Positions 11,874 to 24,360 are shown, counted from the stretch's first letter. The stretch is 64,000 nt of DNA from Calonectria ilicicola (GCA_020809705.1 CP085825.1:1364001-1428000), one strand, 5' to 3'. The notes: generated by a model from the letters alone, not told the origin. Numbers and translations: made by a program.

Positions 11874-12594
11874 TTGGAAACCCGTGTTGTCGTCGCGTGC
11901 TCGGAAGGTCGGCGAGCTGTCGTCTTTGTGCGCAGCTGGGTGGTGGTGAACGGGAAAAAAGAGAACGAGACGGATTCAGAGCTCTCTGGGATTGCGTTTT
12001 GTCGCTCGACCGAGGGATTTGGATTGGCCCGTGAGCTAGGTAACAGGAGCCAGATAGCTTGCAACTCCTGGAAGAGCTATTCTCGCGCTGCTGCGGTGGT
12101 GTGTAGGTGACAGAGAAGGAAATGTGGGAAGGGAATGGGCGGGTGTTATCGAGCGAGGTTGAGCTTGGACGGCCATGGATGGGATGGAATGGAGAAATGC
12201 GGTAATGTAGTGTAGGCAGCTCTCAGCCGATGGCGGCGGGGCGGGGCGGGCGAAAGCAGGGCGCTGTCCCGCCCCAAGCTTAGCGACTGGCCTCGCTGAA
12301 GGGTCTCACTTTGCGGTGCGGATGCGGGGTCCATGCTTTTTCTCGACATGAGCCCAACACCAATTGGGCCTCGCCGATTGCAACGCGTCGTGTAAGATCA
12401 TTGGGTAAAGGGCACCGGCATTTACGGGATTGCAACCTTTTGCGATGAAGGAGGGGTCTGGGTGATCGAATGAAGTGCCCTGTATTACTCGTGAGGAACA
12501 TTGGGAGAATGGGCGGTAAACTCATTCCAGCCAAAGAATCGACAACACATATTAGTGCCAGCTAAACATTACATCAACGGATATCCCTGAAGAT
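11874..12594. other. Intergenic: roadblock gene promoter side
   Basis: Upstream of the leftward roadblock gene and downstream of the leftward kinase-like gene. Contains a G-rich box at about 12226-12251 (repeated GGCGG/GGGGC). The antisense open frames continuing from the roadblock gene show no family resemblance. Confidence 0.45.
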
Positions 12595-14046
12595 TCAAAC
12601 AGCAGCATTCGTCACCCCTAGCGCCTCGCCGCCCTGTGCTTGCTTTTTCGCCGCCTCCCGCCTTAGTTCCATGTCATCGTCAATGTCTCGGTACTCCTTC
12701 CCTTCATCGGTATTGTCCTTCCACAGCTTGTACTCCGATTCGATCTGACGCGCCAGCGGGACAGCCCGGCAAGGAGCAGGCCGTGTCCTATCCTTTGGAT
12801 CATGGCATACCAACAGCGAGACGGCCCGGCGTAGCATTCTTGAATACTTGGCGCGGGCTAGGTAGGCCTCGATGTTGATTGTCCCTTGCGAGCAGTCATG
12901 GTTAGGGGGGCAGGGCTTCCACTTTGAAGCACCGTGGCTGCAGTCGTGTTTGGGTATGTGTTTGCACCCTCCGTATTTGCACTGGCAACCATTCTCTTCG
13001 GCTTGCCTTTGGAGACATCCGCCTTCTCTACAGCGCTCGATGTGGCAGTAACCACAGTGCTGGCAGCTGTACGTGAGCAGTTGGCCCGTCATCATGGTAA
13101 AGATGATGGCACCAATGGACCACATTTCTGTGCCCAGCGTGTAGGGCCGTTTATTCTGATCGTCCTGTTAGATGGGAAAATGCCCTGGTCGGAGTGGAGT
13201 TCTTACCTTGGCACAATCTTCAGGGTCCTCATGATATCTTTTCAGCATCACATCAAATGGCTCGTCTCCTCGATAACTCGCGAGTGACGTTCCGATATTT
13301 CGGTGTCTGTCCCAGCTCTCTCTCAATGATCCAACAGTATGGTTGGTAACTGTCGCGTAGCTAAAGTTTCCCAGCTTGCACTGGCCATAGGTTTCGGTGC
13401 CTCGTGGGTGCTGAAAGAAGATGTTGGCTGGTTCAATGGCGCGGTGTAGAATAGGAAGCCAATCACTGTCTGTAGGTTTCCACTCGGGCGGAGCAGAATT
13501 CCGATCTTCATTGAAGCAAATTCGGGCTCCATCATGCAAGTAGGCAACAGCTCGTGACAGAGCCACGAGTACGTGCCAGCAGAGCGACTCGGGAAGATAG
13601 TATGTAGGATCTTTGATGGTGTTGTTGTTGAAGAGGATGTCGAGGTTGGCTGCATCGCAGAAATCCCAAACCAAGTAAGATTTAGAACCACAAAAAACTA
13701 CATCTTCCTGTTGTGTGTTAGTAAACGGCTGGATATCGATGCGCCCAGCAAGGCTGACGATGTTCTCGTGATTGAGTAACTGTGCCAATGCATTGGCCTG
13801 GTTGCCTCGATAGAGTAGATCAATCCATGCTGAGTTCTTGGCTCCCTCCTGCCGGCCTAGGCTGGCATCCCTTGTTTCGGGAAATTTCTGGTAGCTCGTA
13901 ATAAGGCGGGCAAGATATTGCTCGCCGCGGGGGTCACCTGGCTGGACGGCAATCCATACATCCTGACCGAGCTCTTTGACGAGTTCGAATTTTGGGGTTT
14001 CTGATTCAGGTCTTGAAGCTCTAGAAAGCTCTGGAAATAATTCCAT
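12595..14046 (-). CDS. Protein kinase-like protein (probable pseudokinase) with Cys/His-rich insertion
   Basis: Two exons, 14046-13207 and 13155-12595 (51-bp intron); 466 aa. A kinase fold is traceable: LLNHENIVSLAGR (90-102), SYLVWDFCDAANL hinge region (123-135), CWHVLVALSRAVAYLHDG helix E (156-173), a catalytic-loop relic HRAIEPANIFF (201-211), a metal-loop relic KLGNFS (224-229) and MWSIGAIIFTMMTG helix F (291-304). Key residues are changed: no glycine-rich loop is visible, HRD has become HRA, the loop Lys is absent, DFG has become GNF and the APE motif is missing. Catalysis is therefore doubtful. Right after helix F, residues 311-368 contain 11 Cys and 6 His in 58 residues, looking like a metal-binding or disulphide module. 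Role unknown; NIMA-type or other fungal kinase-like proteins are the nearest impression. Confidence 0.82.
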
Positions 14047-17000
14047 GATGTATTTTCAGACGCTGCTGTAATGGAAATGAGGATTTAATTGAAGGGCCAT
14101 GGAGGGCTTTTGGAATATATGATCTGGTTTGCCCTCATTGAATGTTTGTTTGTGGTGCAGCCGATGCATGGCGGAAGCTTGCTCCCGCCATATTTTCAGT
14201 TGGAACAAAGGAAAGCATGTCACATCCGCAAATGGCGGCGATGTGAATGTTTGGCCGTATGTGCTATTGACAAATGGAGCTCCTTTGTCTGCAAACTACA
14301 AGGGACGGTGGCAAATTAGGTCACGTTGGAAGGGTCCATGAAACTATGTGAAAAAAACAAAACCAAAAATACAATATGAATGAAACTAAAGGAGAGGCAA
14401 AATGACATGATTTGTGTCCTAAATTTATCTTCCGTTGCCGTCATGGATTCGGGCGCTCTGGAGTTGGGTTCATAGGACTGTGAGATACCCGGATATTCGG
14501 CGGTTAGAAAGGCAAATTGATGTTTGAGCGCTAACCTATGCAGCGATTGGAAAACACATACACAGCTACACATGACAATACATAGTTGCAAGCATGTAAA
14601 TTGGCCAAAATAGAGGCCGCCAGTCCCGAATGCCGATTCAACCGACGTCATGATCGTGGGGAAGCAGCGCTTAGCCAACTGAGTTATAGGGTGTTCCTTG
14701 TAGAAGATTTAGTTCATGCCTTGCGGGATATTCTCGAATGGCCCGTTTCAAACAAAATGAAGAGTGATTGGCCGCGAATTATATTGTGAGATTTCGCCGG
14801 CGCCGGGACCATGTCCATGATCAGCAATCAACGCCCGGGCTGGAGTGGACAAAGAGTCCTTTGTCGGAAAAGGACAAACCCCACCACACATTTCAAACGG
14901 CCGGCAGGAAAACGCCGACGAACCAACACACTTGGACGGGAGGGCGATTGAATCAAGAGGCGGCCTGCGAAAATGGCCGCTCATCCCGTCGGGCCGGAGT
15001 GGGAGTGAGAGCGGGAGTTGGGTGCCAACATATGTCCGAAGGCACGCAGCGCAGCAAAACGGTGGTCGCACACACGACAGTCGTGTGTATGTGTGTATTG
15101 CTGTGTCAAGGATCAACGCGGGGGGAGGGAGCCAGGTGAGTTTTTAGCACGTTTCACGTATGGTAAGAGGGAGGGAGTCGCGGGAACTTGTCGCGATGCG
15201 ACTGTGTCTGAAACGGGTTGTGTCGCTGAGACGCGGGAATGGGCTGGTTTGGCGGCCAGACAGCGGCCAGCGCTCAACGTAAGACAGTGCTACCCTGTGT
15301 TTCTGTTTTTGGCTGCTGTTGTTGCTGTACATAGTCGCCCGGCAGAGTGGCTGCAGCGGCGATCGAGGGGAATGGCAGACAGCTTGGCGGTTAATGTGTG
15401 GGCGCTGCCCGTTTTCTCGTCGGGCCCCAGATGGTGAAACCGGGATTGGATGAGATGCATTGGATTTGGCTTCGGGTGGCGGTTGGACCCTCGTTTGAGG
15501 CACGCTGCTGGGGCCATGATCAGCAGGGGAGCATGTGCGGTGGCCAATGCGAGCCCGGGCCGCGGGTGGGTTCGCCCTGGAAGAGGCCCTGGGACAGGCC
15601 TTGAGTGGCTGCGGGCCAATGCGATTGCGCGTGCGGCGAGTTTGCCAGGCGCTGTTGCAGCCTTGGGCAAGTCTTGGACAGTCTGACAGCCAGCCCTTGA
15701 GACTCGGAGAAGCCTGTGTCTCTTGGCGTGACGTACTCTAACAGACCGCTTCCTGAGGCCTCGGGGCGATCGCTGCTGGAAACATTAGAGAGACTGCTCG
15801 AACCGCGACGGCAGTGGCTATCCGTGTCGCAATCCTAAGCGACCGACACTACTCCGAACGACACCACACTACAATGGTTCCTCTTCCTCCAGAGCTTGAC
15901 CTCCACCTCAACCGTGGAAATCCTTGCGGCGCTGGTGCGCTTAGCCCTATTAAGGCTGGGCGTTTGGTACCTGCGTAAGGATTGGGGATGGTGCCACGCC
16001 CTCAACGCCCTTGCCCTCCCTGGCGCCCGCTAGAGCAGCCTTTCCACATGGGAGGATATGACATGGGTGTAAAAGGCCATAATGGCAGGTCTGTGACGGC
16101 TCCAGTCCTAATTGGCAGCTCATCTGCCAATCCGGTGGTAATATATCGATCAAATCGGCATGCCTGGTGGAGGCTGTCTGTCGAGTGTCAACCTGCCCCC
16201 TTCATTTGGCAACACTCCCTCCAATTCGCCCACTCCCTCCTCCTCATCCCCATCTCTCCTCTCCATCCGCTTTCATCTGTTCTGCGGTTGCTGTCATGGC
16301 CGCTTGAACAGGCCTCCTTTGTTTCCAACGCTCTTTTTTTGTGTGTTTTGCTATTACAATACCGCCCCCCTCCCGCTCACCCTCCCTCGGTCTATTGTCG
16401 CCGGTTCATCCGCCTATTCATTGCTGCTTGGCGGCCTGCATCACCTCCAACGCGGCTCGTTTGATCCGTCATACGCGCAATTCCTTACTCACTCTTCTAA
16501 CCTTTGGCCTCCGACGTTTCGGCCTCTCACTCACTCCATACACAAAAACGACGATCCGTTGCTACCCTCACCTTTGAACCTTCTTCGGCCACGCTCGGAG
16601 GAACATATTGGTCTCCCCAACGGTTTCTTTTAGCCCTCTCTATTAGCGACATGCGCTCGTACACAAAGTTCTGACGACTCACCTGTACGCACCGACCAGC
16701 ACCGTCCCCCAACTCCACTAGTGTAACACCCGCGCATCCACCAAGGTTTCTTGGCCGCAACGCTTGCATACATACATTTCCATTTCATCTTCCACCTTTC
16801 ACCATACTTTCTATACACTCCTTTAGAGAGGAATTGACCCAACTTCAACCTCGATTTCGACCTCGGAACGGCTGCTCTGGATAGCAGCACAGTCGAACCC
16901 TTCGCAGGCGAGGATCGACTCGTGTGTTGACGGCTGCGCCGCCCTCTCACTCACTCTCCTTAAGATACCCGATTCTCGAATCCACCGCTCCTTCTAGCGA

Positions 17001-17060
17001 TTATCTTCCCCCGGCGGGCCGTTTTTGTCTTTTTAATTAATCGCCTTTTTACTCGCCAAA
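14047..17060. other. Divergent intergenic region with long pyrimidine-rich leader
   Basis: Separates the leftward kinase-like gene from rightward KCH1. Open frames of 60-160 codons occur in several frames around 14.7-16.6 kb but show no family resemblance. From about 16180 to 17060 the + strand is C/T-rich, like a long promoter or 5' UTR for KCH1. No tRNA or repeat recognised. Confidence 0.5.
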
Positions 17061-19097
17061 ATGGGTTGTCTCGGTCACCGAAAGAAGCAGACGGAGAACT
17101 TGGCGGATCAGAAATGGGAGTACATCAACCTCAACGACTTTACGGGTAGCGGCTGCGGGACAATCTTCGCCTACATCTACCTCTGGCTCATGCTCTTTGT
17201 TTCCGTTGCCGTCTATGCCGTCGATAGCTTTACTGCCGTGAACTTGCTGGCTTTCAACAAGTGGTCATCTGGTATCGATCCAGCCATCGATATTCAGTAT
17301 AGCAAGTGGATCTTTTCCGTTTGTATCATTCTTTCTTTTCTCAACCTGGGATATGAAGGCGTTCGAGCCTTTAAAGTTATCAAGAGAGGCAATGTTGCCG
17401 AATCATATCTCGACAGTCTTGCAGTTAGATGGGAATCTATCAGAGTGTTTGGCAGTGGCCAGGGCTTCAGGAGATTCCTCGTCTTTGCCGAGCTGACCAA
17501 GAGCAAGAAGGGTGCCCACTATATTGCACTGTTCACCTACTTCAGCTTTCAATGTAAGTCCTTCTCATGTTGTGTGTTTGGCGTATATGTTTGCTGATTT
17601 GTTATAGCTTGGATTCGTGTTATTATTTGCTCTGGGCCCCGCCAGGTGGTGAATGCTCTCACCATTAAGGCTGTGTATGATGCACAGCTTTATTCGGCTG
17701 GAAAATCTGTTGAGAGTTCCATCACTGGGTTCTTCAATAACATCAAGACGCTGGCCGAGCATGACTACCGCCAGGCCTTGACGCTCTCTGGCATGTGTTT
17801 CACCCTCGTCGTTTGGGTTTTCTCCGCTCTCTTCCTCCTTGCCGCTGTGCTCTTCTGGCTCTTCTTCCTCTGGCATTGGATCCCGAGCAGCGATGGTGGG
17901 CTTTCTGGGTACTGCTCTCGCAAGGTCACCAAGACCCTCATGAAAATTGTCCACGCCAAGGTCGACAAGGCAATTGCGAAACAAGAAGCCACTCGACTCC
18001 GATCCGAGCTCAAAGCCGCCAAAGTCGCGCAAGCTCAGCAACAGTTTGAGAAGCCAAAATTGGATCGGGCGCCGACTGTGCCTACGATTCCCAACCCCCC
18101 ATCTGACAAGTTACAAGGCATGCCTGGTTTGGGACGCAGCGAGACCATGCAAACTCTTCCGCCTTACACGTCGCGACCAGGAACACCGGGTGGTATGGAA
18201 TTGGCAAACATGGAGAAGAGGCGACCGGCTCCCTCAAGAAGCGGCACGATGGGCTCTAATTACTCATCCCGAACTCCGCTTGTGGGAAGCGCCTCTGAAA
18301 TGGGATCGTCTCCTCCACCAATGCCTCACATAAACCACAACAACTACCCTCGCCGGCAAGACACTATGGGTAGCTCGTACAGCAACGGCAGTTCGTACAG
18401 TAACGCACCTCAGCAGCCACTTCGACCCATGCTCTCTACTTCTAGTAGAGAACGCTTCACCGAGACGCCAGCGCCAATGTACGGAGAGCCCATGCCTTAT
18501 GCTCCACCACCACGTGCTCCAAGCACTCGACCTATGGATAACTACTCTCAGTCCAATGCTTCTTTCACGCCGATACCTACACCGGCCCCATCATATAAAT
18601 CCTACGATGCATACAATCCCGATGCCCAGGACCGAGCAAGCCCAGCACCCACAGTCGGTTCTCAGTGGGGTGGGCCACAAAGAACGATGAACGCACCCAT
18701 GGGACCACCAGTGCGCAGCACTACAGCACCACTTCCCCGTGGACCGCCTCAGTACCCTCAGAGGAACATGACAGCTCCGATGCAATCCCTTTCGCCGGTG
18801 GGGGAGAGGAATGAGAGATATTCGATGACCTCCTCGGTTGTCTCTTCCTCAATTGTCCTTCCACACGAAGCCTATGCTGGAATGACTACTTCTCCTCCGC
18901 CTCGCGCTGGAGCTGCATCGGTAGCGCCATCTTCCGTCGTTCTTACGCCTGCAGCGCACGCCAATATGGCCGGACCTCATCCTCCTATGCCTCGCCCTAG
19001 CCCGTCACCAGGCCCTGGTGGCCAACACCAAGCATATGATCCATATCGATATGACGTCGAATCTCAGGGAGGATATGGTGGCAACTGGCATTATTAG
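17061..19097 (+). CDS. KCH1: KCH1-type low-affinity potassium channel/transporter
   Basis: Fungal-specific plasma-membrane protein family needed for low-affinity K+ influx, in yeast linked to pheromone-triggered Ca2+ signalling. Two exons, 17061-17553 and 17608-19097; 660 aa. The N-terminal 260 residues hold the family core: MGCLGH start, a hydrophobic pair (about 34-62, ending DSFTAVNLLAFNKW), a segment at about 82-102, the conserved FLVFAELTKSKKGAHYIALF stretch, SGPRQVVNA just after the intron, and a long hydrophobic block CFTLVVWVFSALFLLAAVLF before LWHWIP. A basic helix follows (KVTKTLMKIVHAKVDKAIAK). The last 350 residues are Pro/Ser-rich and disordered, with SRPGTPGG-type sites. The intron splits FQ-SW inside a membrane segment. 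Assignment is by motif recall; the long tail varies between fungi. Confidence 0.88.
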
Positions 19098-19720
19098 GAG
19101 ATATTTATTGGACATTTAAGGGCGGATTTTTGAAAAAAGGTTCATTTACGATTTTTCTTTTTACGAGCCGGGACCTGGAGTTGGCATTGAAGAGGCACAG
19201 CCTCCTTGGTTAATGTGTGATATCCGATTCATCATTCTAGAGGATTGAAAGAATTCATATGATTGGGGTATTTTTTTGGTCATATTTTAAGCTCGGCGAA
19301 TGGAGCGATGTTGCAGCGATAGTCGTCTTGGCGTTGATGTGAGTGGTTTGACCAGACTGCGGCCTTGATGCGGCATTCGGCGAATAAGTTTAGGTCGGCT
19401 GCGAGTCTGTGGCGATGACACCATCGCCTATGTTTGGTGCTTATGTCACGGGCAACCGAGCCAATGTAGTCGACGCCCTTTAGCCCTCTGATTTGTCACC
19501 ACGCAATTAAGGTGCCTTGATTCCATATCATTACGTTCGAATGACTTCTGCAGCGGTGAGAGATTTGGCAGCAATTGTTCCACCCAGGGGTTTTTAGTCT
19601 AGCTGTTCATAGATCAATTACATTCGACTTATATATGCCACTGCGTTCCCCACACTCCTTTGTAGCTGTGCATCTGGCTTAATCGTGTCCTTGCACCCAT
19701 AGTCAATTCATTCCACCAAT
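19098..19720. other. Intergenic between two rightward genes
   Basis: 3' flank of KCH1 and promoter side of the PNPOx-FNR fusion gene. A TATATA element lies at about 19630, roughly 90 bp before the ATG at 19721. No gene seen. Confidence 0.45.
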
Positions 19721-21557
19721 ATGCCGGCCCTTATTTCAGAATTTCACGAAGGCGAGCGTGCTATGCACGAGTTGCTGAAGCTGCCGCCGCGACAGCAAAA
19801 CCCATCTGTCCCAGGTTTGCCCTCGCGCTACCATTGGCGCCTCCTAGAGAATAAACTCGTCGCCTTGGGCACCCTTGACAATGACGGTCGGCCCTGGACC
19901 ACGGTCTGGGGTGGCGAGAGCGGGTTTGCGAAGCCCATAGCAGACAATGTTTTGGCCTTCAACAGCGGTGTAGACATCCGCCATGACCCTGTGTTTAAGA
20001 CGCTGTGGGACGGCGCTGATCCCATTGATGATGAGGTGATTGGGCCGGGGGGCCAGGAAGGCAGGCTCATGGCGGGCATGTCGATCGACCTCGAGACGCG
20101 AGATAGGGTCAAGCTGATGGGGAAGTTTGTTGCTGGTGCTGTAGTCGGGGATGGAAAGAGAGTCCAGGCAGCCATGGACGTGACAGAAAGCCTGGGCAAC
20201 TGTCCCAAATACATCAACAAGAAGGATCTAGTATTGAATGACATGAAGCCAGAGCTTGTATCGGATAGTTTCCCGCTCCCCCTCGAAGCCATCAAAATGA
20301 TTAATAAGGCCGACATGTTTTTCATGTCGAGCACAAACGGCGAGTCCATGGATACGAATCATCGGGGCGGAAACCCGGGATTTGTGAGAGTGATGGAGAA
20401 TACATCTAGCAACCTCGAACTAATTTACCCAGAATGTGAGTTATTAAAGGCTGGTTTGTTTGAAGTGATGAATGCTAACATGGCTTCTAGTTTCTGGCAA
20501 CAGGCTCTATCAATCTCTTGGAAACCTCAGGCTCAACCCTCTTATTGGCATCGCCATTCCAGATTATGACACTGGCGATGTAATTTACTTGACAGGCTCC
20601 GTATCCATTCTTGTCGGCCAGGAGGCATCGTCTCTCCTCGCTCGAACCAACCTAGCAATTAAGATTAAGGTCGCAAAAGCAATATTTGTCAAGTCTGGAC
20701 TCCCGTTCCGAGGCGATGCGAAGGAACGCTCGCCTTACAACCCGCCGGTCCGACATCTTACTTCCGAGCACGATTCGCATGTTGCCTCTGATGAATCACA
20801 GCCGAGCATGCATGCTAGCCTCATAAAGAGGGAAATCGTTACACCCACAATAAATCGGTTTACCTTCAAGCTCTCGTCTACAGGCGCTCTTCCAAAGTGG
20901 CATGCCGGCCAGTATGCCACCTTTGATTTTTCATCCGAAGTCAGCGCTGGTTATTCTCACATGCGAGACGACGACCCCCAAAGCTTAAACGATGACTATA
21001 TAAGGACGTTTACAGTATCAAGTCCGCCAGGGAAGCCAGACGGGTTCCAAATTACAGCCAAGAAACACGGCCCGGTGACAAACTTCTTATGGAAGCACAA
21101 TATTCGTGCTGGACTAGACATTCCCATCCTTGGTTTTGGTGGAGAAGAGGCATTCCGTATCCCTCTTGATCACAAATCTCCACGGCCAATATTCGTTGCC
21201 GCTGGTGTTGGAATCACACCCATACTTGCTCAAGCCCAAGCCGTGCTCGATGCAGATGTTCCACTCAGGCTTCTGTGGAGTCTTCGCGAAGAAGACCTGC
21301 CGCTGGCTTGGGAGACATTCTCCAAGATTCCCAAGCTGAGGGAGGCAACAACGCTCTATATCACAGGAAAACCAGATCAGCACCAAGTTGAGCAGCTGGG
21401 AGTTGAAGCTGAGCTGCGGAGGATTGGACGAGAGGATGTGGAGGAATTCAAAGGGAAAAAGGCCAAGTTCTTTTTGTGTACAGGACCAGCACTATTGTCA
21501 GCTTTGGGTGGTTGGCTGGAAGGGGAAGATACTGTCTGGGAGGATTTTGGATACTGA
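19721..21557 (+). CDS. PNPOx-like flavin protein fused to FAD/NAD(P)H ferredoxin-reductase-type module
   Basis: Two exons, 19721-20435 and 20491-21557 (55-bp intron); 593 aa. Residues 1-285 form a pyridoxamine-5'-phosphate-oxidase-like split barrel: RPWTTVWGG (57-65), MDTNHRGGNPGFVRV (210-224) and SGNRLYQSLGN (240-250), the last two being typical FMN-site stretches. A linker rich in Pro and His follows. From about 345 a ferredoxin-NADP reductase module begins: FAD motif RTFTVSSPPG (410-419) and nucleotide-binding AAGVGITPILAQAQ (475-488), then FLCTGPALLSAL near the end. This predicts electron flow from NAD(P)H through FAD to FMN in one chain. There is no C-terminal 2Fe-2S ferredoxin domain, unlike the three-part bacterial relatives I recall. 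Substrate unknown. The intron falls inside the FMN domain. Confidence 0.87.
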
Positions 21558-22525
21558 ACGAAAATGTGTGGCATGCTGAGGTTAGCAGAGTGCGGGATGC
21601 GACCAGTATGACCGAGGTTTGAAGGGATGGCATCTACACCTACCAAAAATCTCTGGGTTTATCGCTAGATAGAAAAATATTCTGTCAATTAGGGTCTGCT
21701 CATTGAGAATGGCAGCTCGGATAATAATAAAGTTACAATAATTGTATATTTTTGACAGTACGTTGCAAAGCCAACATCGGTTCTGCGTGAGGAGTCAACT
21801 AACAATCGCAATGTGATTCGGATGGACTCGAATCCTTTATTTCATATTTACATCCCTCTGCTTTTGAATCCAGGTGATTTACCGTGGTCCGACCAGAAAC
21901 ATCACCAGTCTTTCGGCCATTCCGACGGTCCTTCCGATGCTCATTCCGACACCTTTCCCCATCCTTTTCTATAGTCAGAAATGAATGAATACGGAGGTTT
22001 CAGTCAGAGTACTTCTAAGCTACAGCAATAAAAAAAACCTGTTTGTAACCAGATTGGGGTGACAGTTGGCGTGTTCATCAACATTGCCAAACCACCCATC
22101 GTCACTTGAAGGCAGTCAGTCCCATGTTGTGATGTAAAAATGTGGCGCGGCACCCTGGCAGAATGTGTCACAAAATCGATCGTATTTCTAATCTGGCGCA
22201 GGAGCACCCAATTATCGGATCTTATTTCCGTTTTGACGTCAGCAATCTGTCGGCTTCACCCCGCCGCTAAGGGTGGGGTAGCTCTCAATCGCGACTCCTC
22301 AACCTCCAGCTGTGCTGTTCCGTCCCGCAATCGGCCAAACTTTTGACCTCCTCCAAATGAACGCAACGAGTGCAGTCCAGCGTCTCAGAGCACTCCAAAA
22401 CATCCTTTCATTTCCTAAACTGCCATTGCCCTCGTTTGCAAGAAGTAACCCGCCCATGCCTTGCTGTGTGGTAAACACCTTGGAGCTGACTAATTTACCT
22501 AGGAAACCAAGCTGGATTAGCAACC
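21558..22525. other. Intergenic: 3' flank and glyoxalase promoter
   Basis: Holds the 3' flank of the fusion gene and the promoter side of GLO1. An open frame at 22312-22755 overlaps the start of GLO1 in another frame and is not supported. No repeat or RNA gene recognised. Confidence 0.45.
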
Positions 22526-23839
22526 ATGGCCGCCACCACGGACACCAACAACTACAAGCTCAATCATTCCATGTGAGTCTCGATAATGGCCTTGTATTTA
22601 GCTTTTGTTCCGCAGGCACTAATGCGAGACTAGGATTCGAGTCAAGGATCCCAAGGCTAGTGGTACGTGAGCACCTGCACACCTTGATGACCTGCGACCA
22701 CTGCGCTGGGTCGCTACGATTCTTCTCAGGAGATGAGATAGGACCATTTTGCTAACTCTCTGCGTTTCTTTGGCTTTAGTCAAGTTCTACGAATTTCTGG
22801 GAATGAGCCTCATCAAGAAGCTTGAGTTTCCTGACAACAAGTTCGACCTCTACTTTTTGGCTTACGACTCGCCCAACGCTCGCAGTGGTGGCAACAGTGT
22901 CTTTGACCGAGAGGGTGTTGTGGAGCTTACCCACAACTATGGCACTGAGAATGACCCCGAGTACAAGATCAACAATGGCAATGTCGAGCCCCACCGCGGC
23001 TTTGGCCATCTTTGCATCGCTGTCGACAACATCCAGGCCGCTTGCAAGAGAATCGAGGATGCCGGCTACAAGTTCCAGAAGAAGCTTTCAGATGGAAGAA
23101 TGCGCCACATTGCCTTCGTTCTTGACCCCGATGGATACTGGATCGAAGTCGTTGCCCGCAACAACTACCTCGAGACTGAGGACATCAAGGAGACGGACGT
23201 GTCAACTTACACCATGGTAGGCACAACCATCTCGATAAAATTCACTATTGCTAACCCAAACAGAACCATACTATGATTCGTGTCAAGGATGCTGAAAAGT
23301 CTCTCAAATACTACCAGGAGGTTCTCGGCATGAGCCGCGTCGCTACTCTGGAGAACAAGGAGGCTGGCTTCAACCTTTACTTCCTTGGCTACCCCGGCAA
23401 GCAACCTGTGACTGACGCTTTTGATGTTCCCACACGTGAAGGACTTCTTGAGCTTACCTGGAACTACGATACAACTGACAAGGAGGACTTCGCCTATCAC
23501 AATGGTAACGATAACCCTCAGGGCTTTGGCCACATCTGTAAGTCATTCCCTTGTCCGATATTGCGTATGAGCTTTATGCATTAGACCGAAAATCATATGT
23601 ATTACTATTTTATTTATTGTTCTTCTATTTCGACTCAACATGTAACTAATACAACGCTCTTAGGTGTCTCGGTTGATAACCTAGATGCTGCTTGCCAGCG
23701 TTTCGAGGGCTTGAATGTCAACTGGAAGAAGAGGCTCACGGATGGTCGAATGAAGAATGTGGCTTTCCTACTTGACCCCGATAACTACTGGATCGAAATT
23801 GTTCAAAACGAGACCTTTACTGGCAAGGATAACTTTTAA
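22526..23839 (+). CDS. GLO1: Lactoylglutathione lyase (glyoxalase I), two-domain form
   Basis: Isomerises the methylglyoxal-glutathione hemithioacetal to S-D-lactoylglutathione in the cytosol; metal-dependent VOC fold. Five exons: 22526-22572, 22634-22662, 22780-23216, 23264-23537, 23664-23839; 320 aa, close to the two-domain yeast enzyme. Each half opens with NH(S/T)MIRVKD and carries matching blocks: VVELTHNYGTE against LLELTWNYDTT, GFGHLCIAVDN against GFGHICVSVDN, and FVLDPDGYWIEVV against FLLDPDNYWIEIV. The His and Glu in these blocks are the expected metal and catalytic ligands. Intron 1 cuts the Met codon of the first NHSM, and intron 3 lies immediately before the second NHTM. Product is secure. 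Confidence 0.95.
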
Positions 23840-24360
23840 GCGGCGAAAGAATATTGTGCATTTGTCCAAAAGATAATCAAAGCATCATGGGCCATTGGTA
23901 CTTGGGAGAGGAACAAATTCAATAAATGAACCCAAGTATACATGCTCAATATACTTTATTTGGTACTAGGGAAAAGTTTTTGATCAAGGAAAGTGAGCTG
24001 AGCAGCTATTCAAGTTTCAAAATAAAAAGATACATGCTCAACCATCTGTTACCACTTGTTATCTGACTCCAGGGCAAGATTAAGACTTGTTAAATCATAC
24101 TGGGTTTACTTATTTGTTATTTATTTATGTAAGGTTGATCTCTTTAGGAGGCAAATTGAACTCGATTAATCGCTTTTAGGCCCCTGATTCTGCGACACAA
24201 TAAACATAACTTATGTACGTCATGCTACTTTTTCTACCACGCCCTTAGCCCTGTTTTTTTATTGATGAATACTGTCGAAAAGAAATCAGAGACGTGAGAA
24301 AAGAATTGGATGTTGCGTGAAATGCCAATTATAAGTCCGCCGTAGGGGAATCTCCAAAGT
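23840..24360. other. Convergent 3' flanks
   Basis: AT-rich sequence between the stop of GLO1 (+) and the stop of the leftward unknown gene. No gene seen. Confidence 0.5.
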
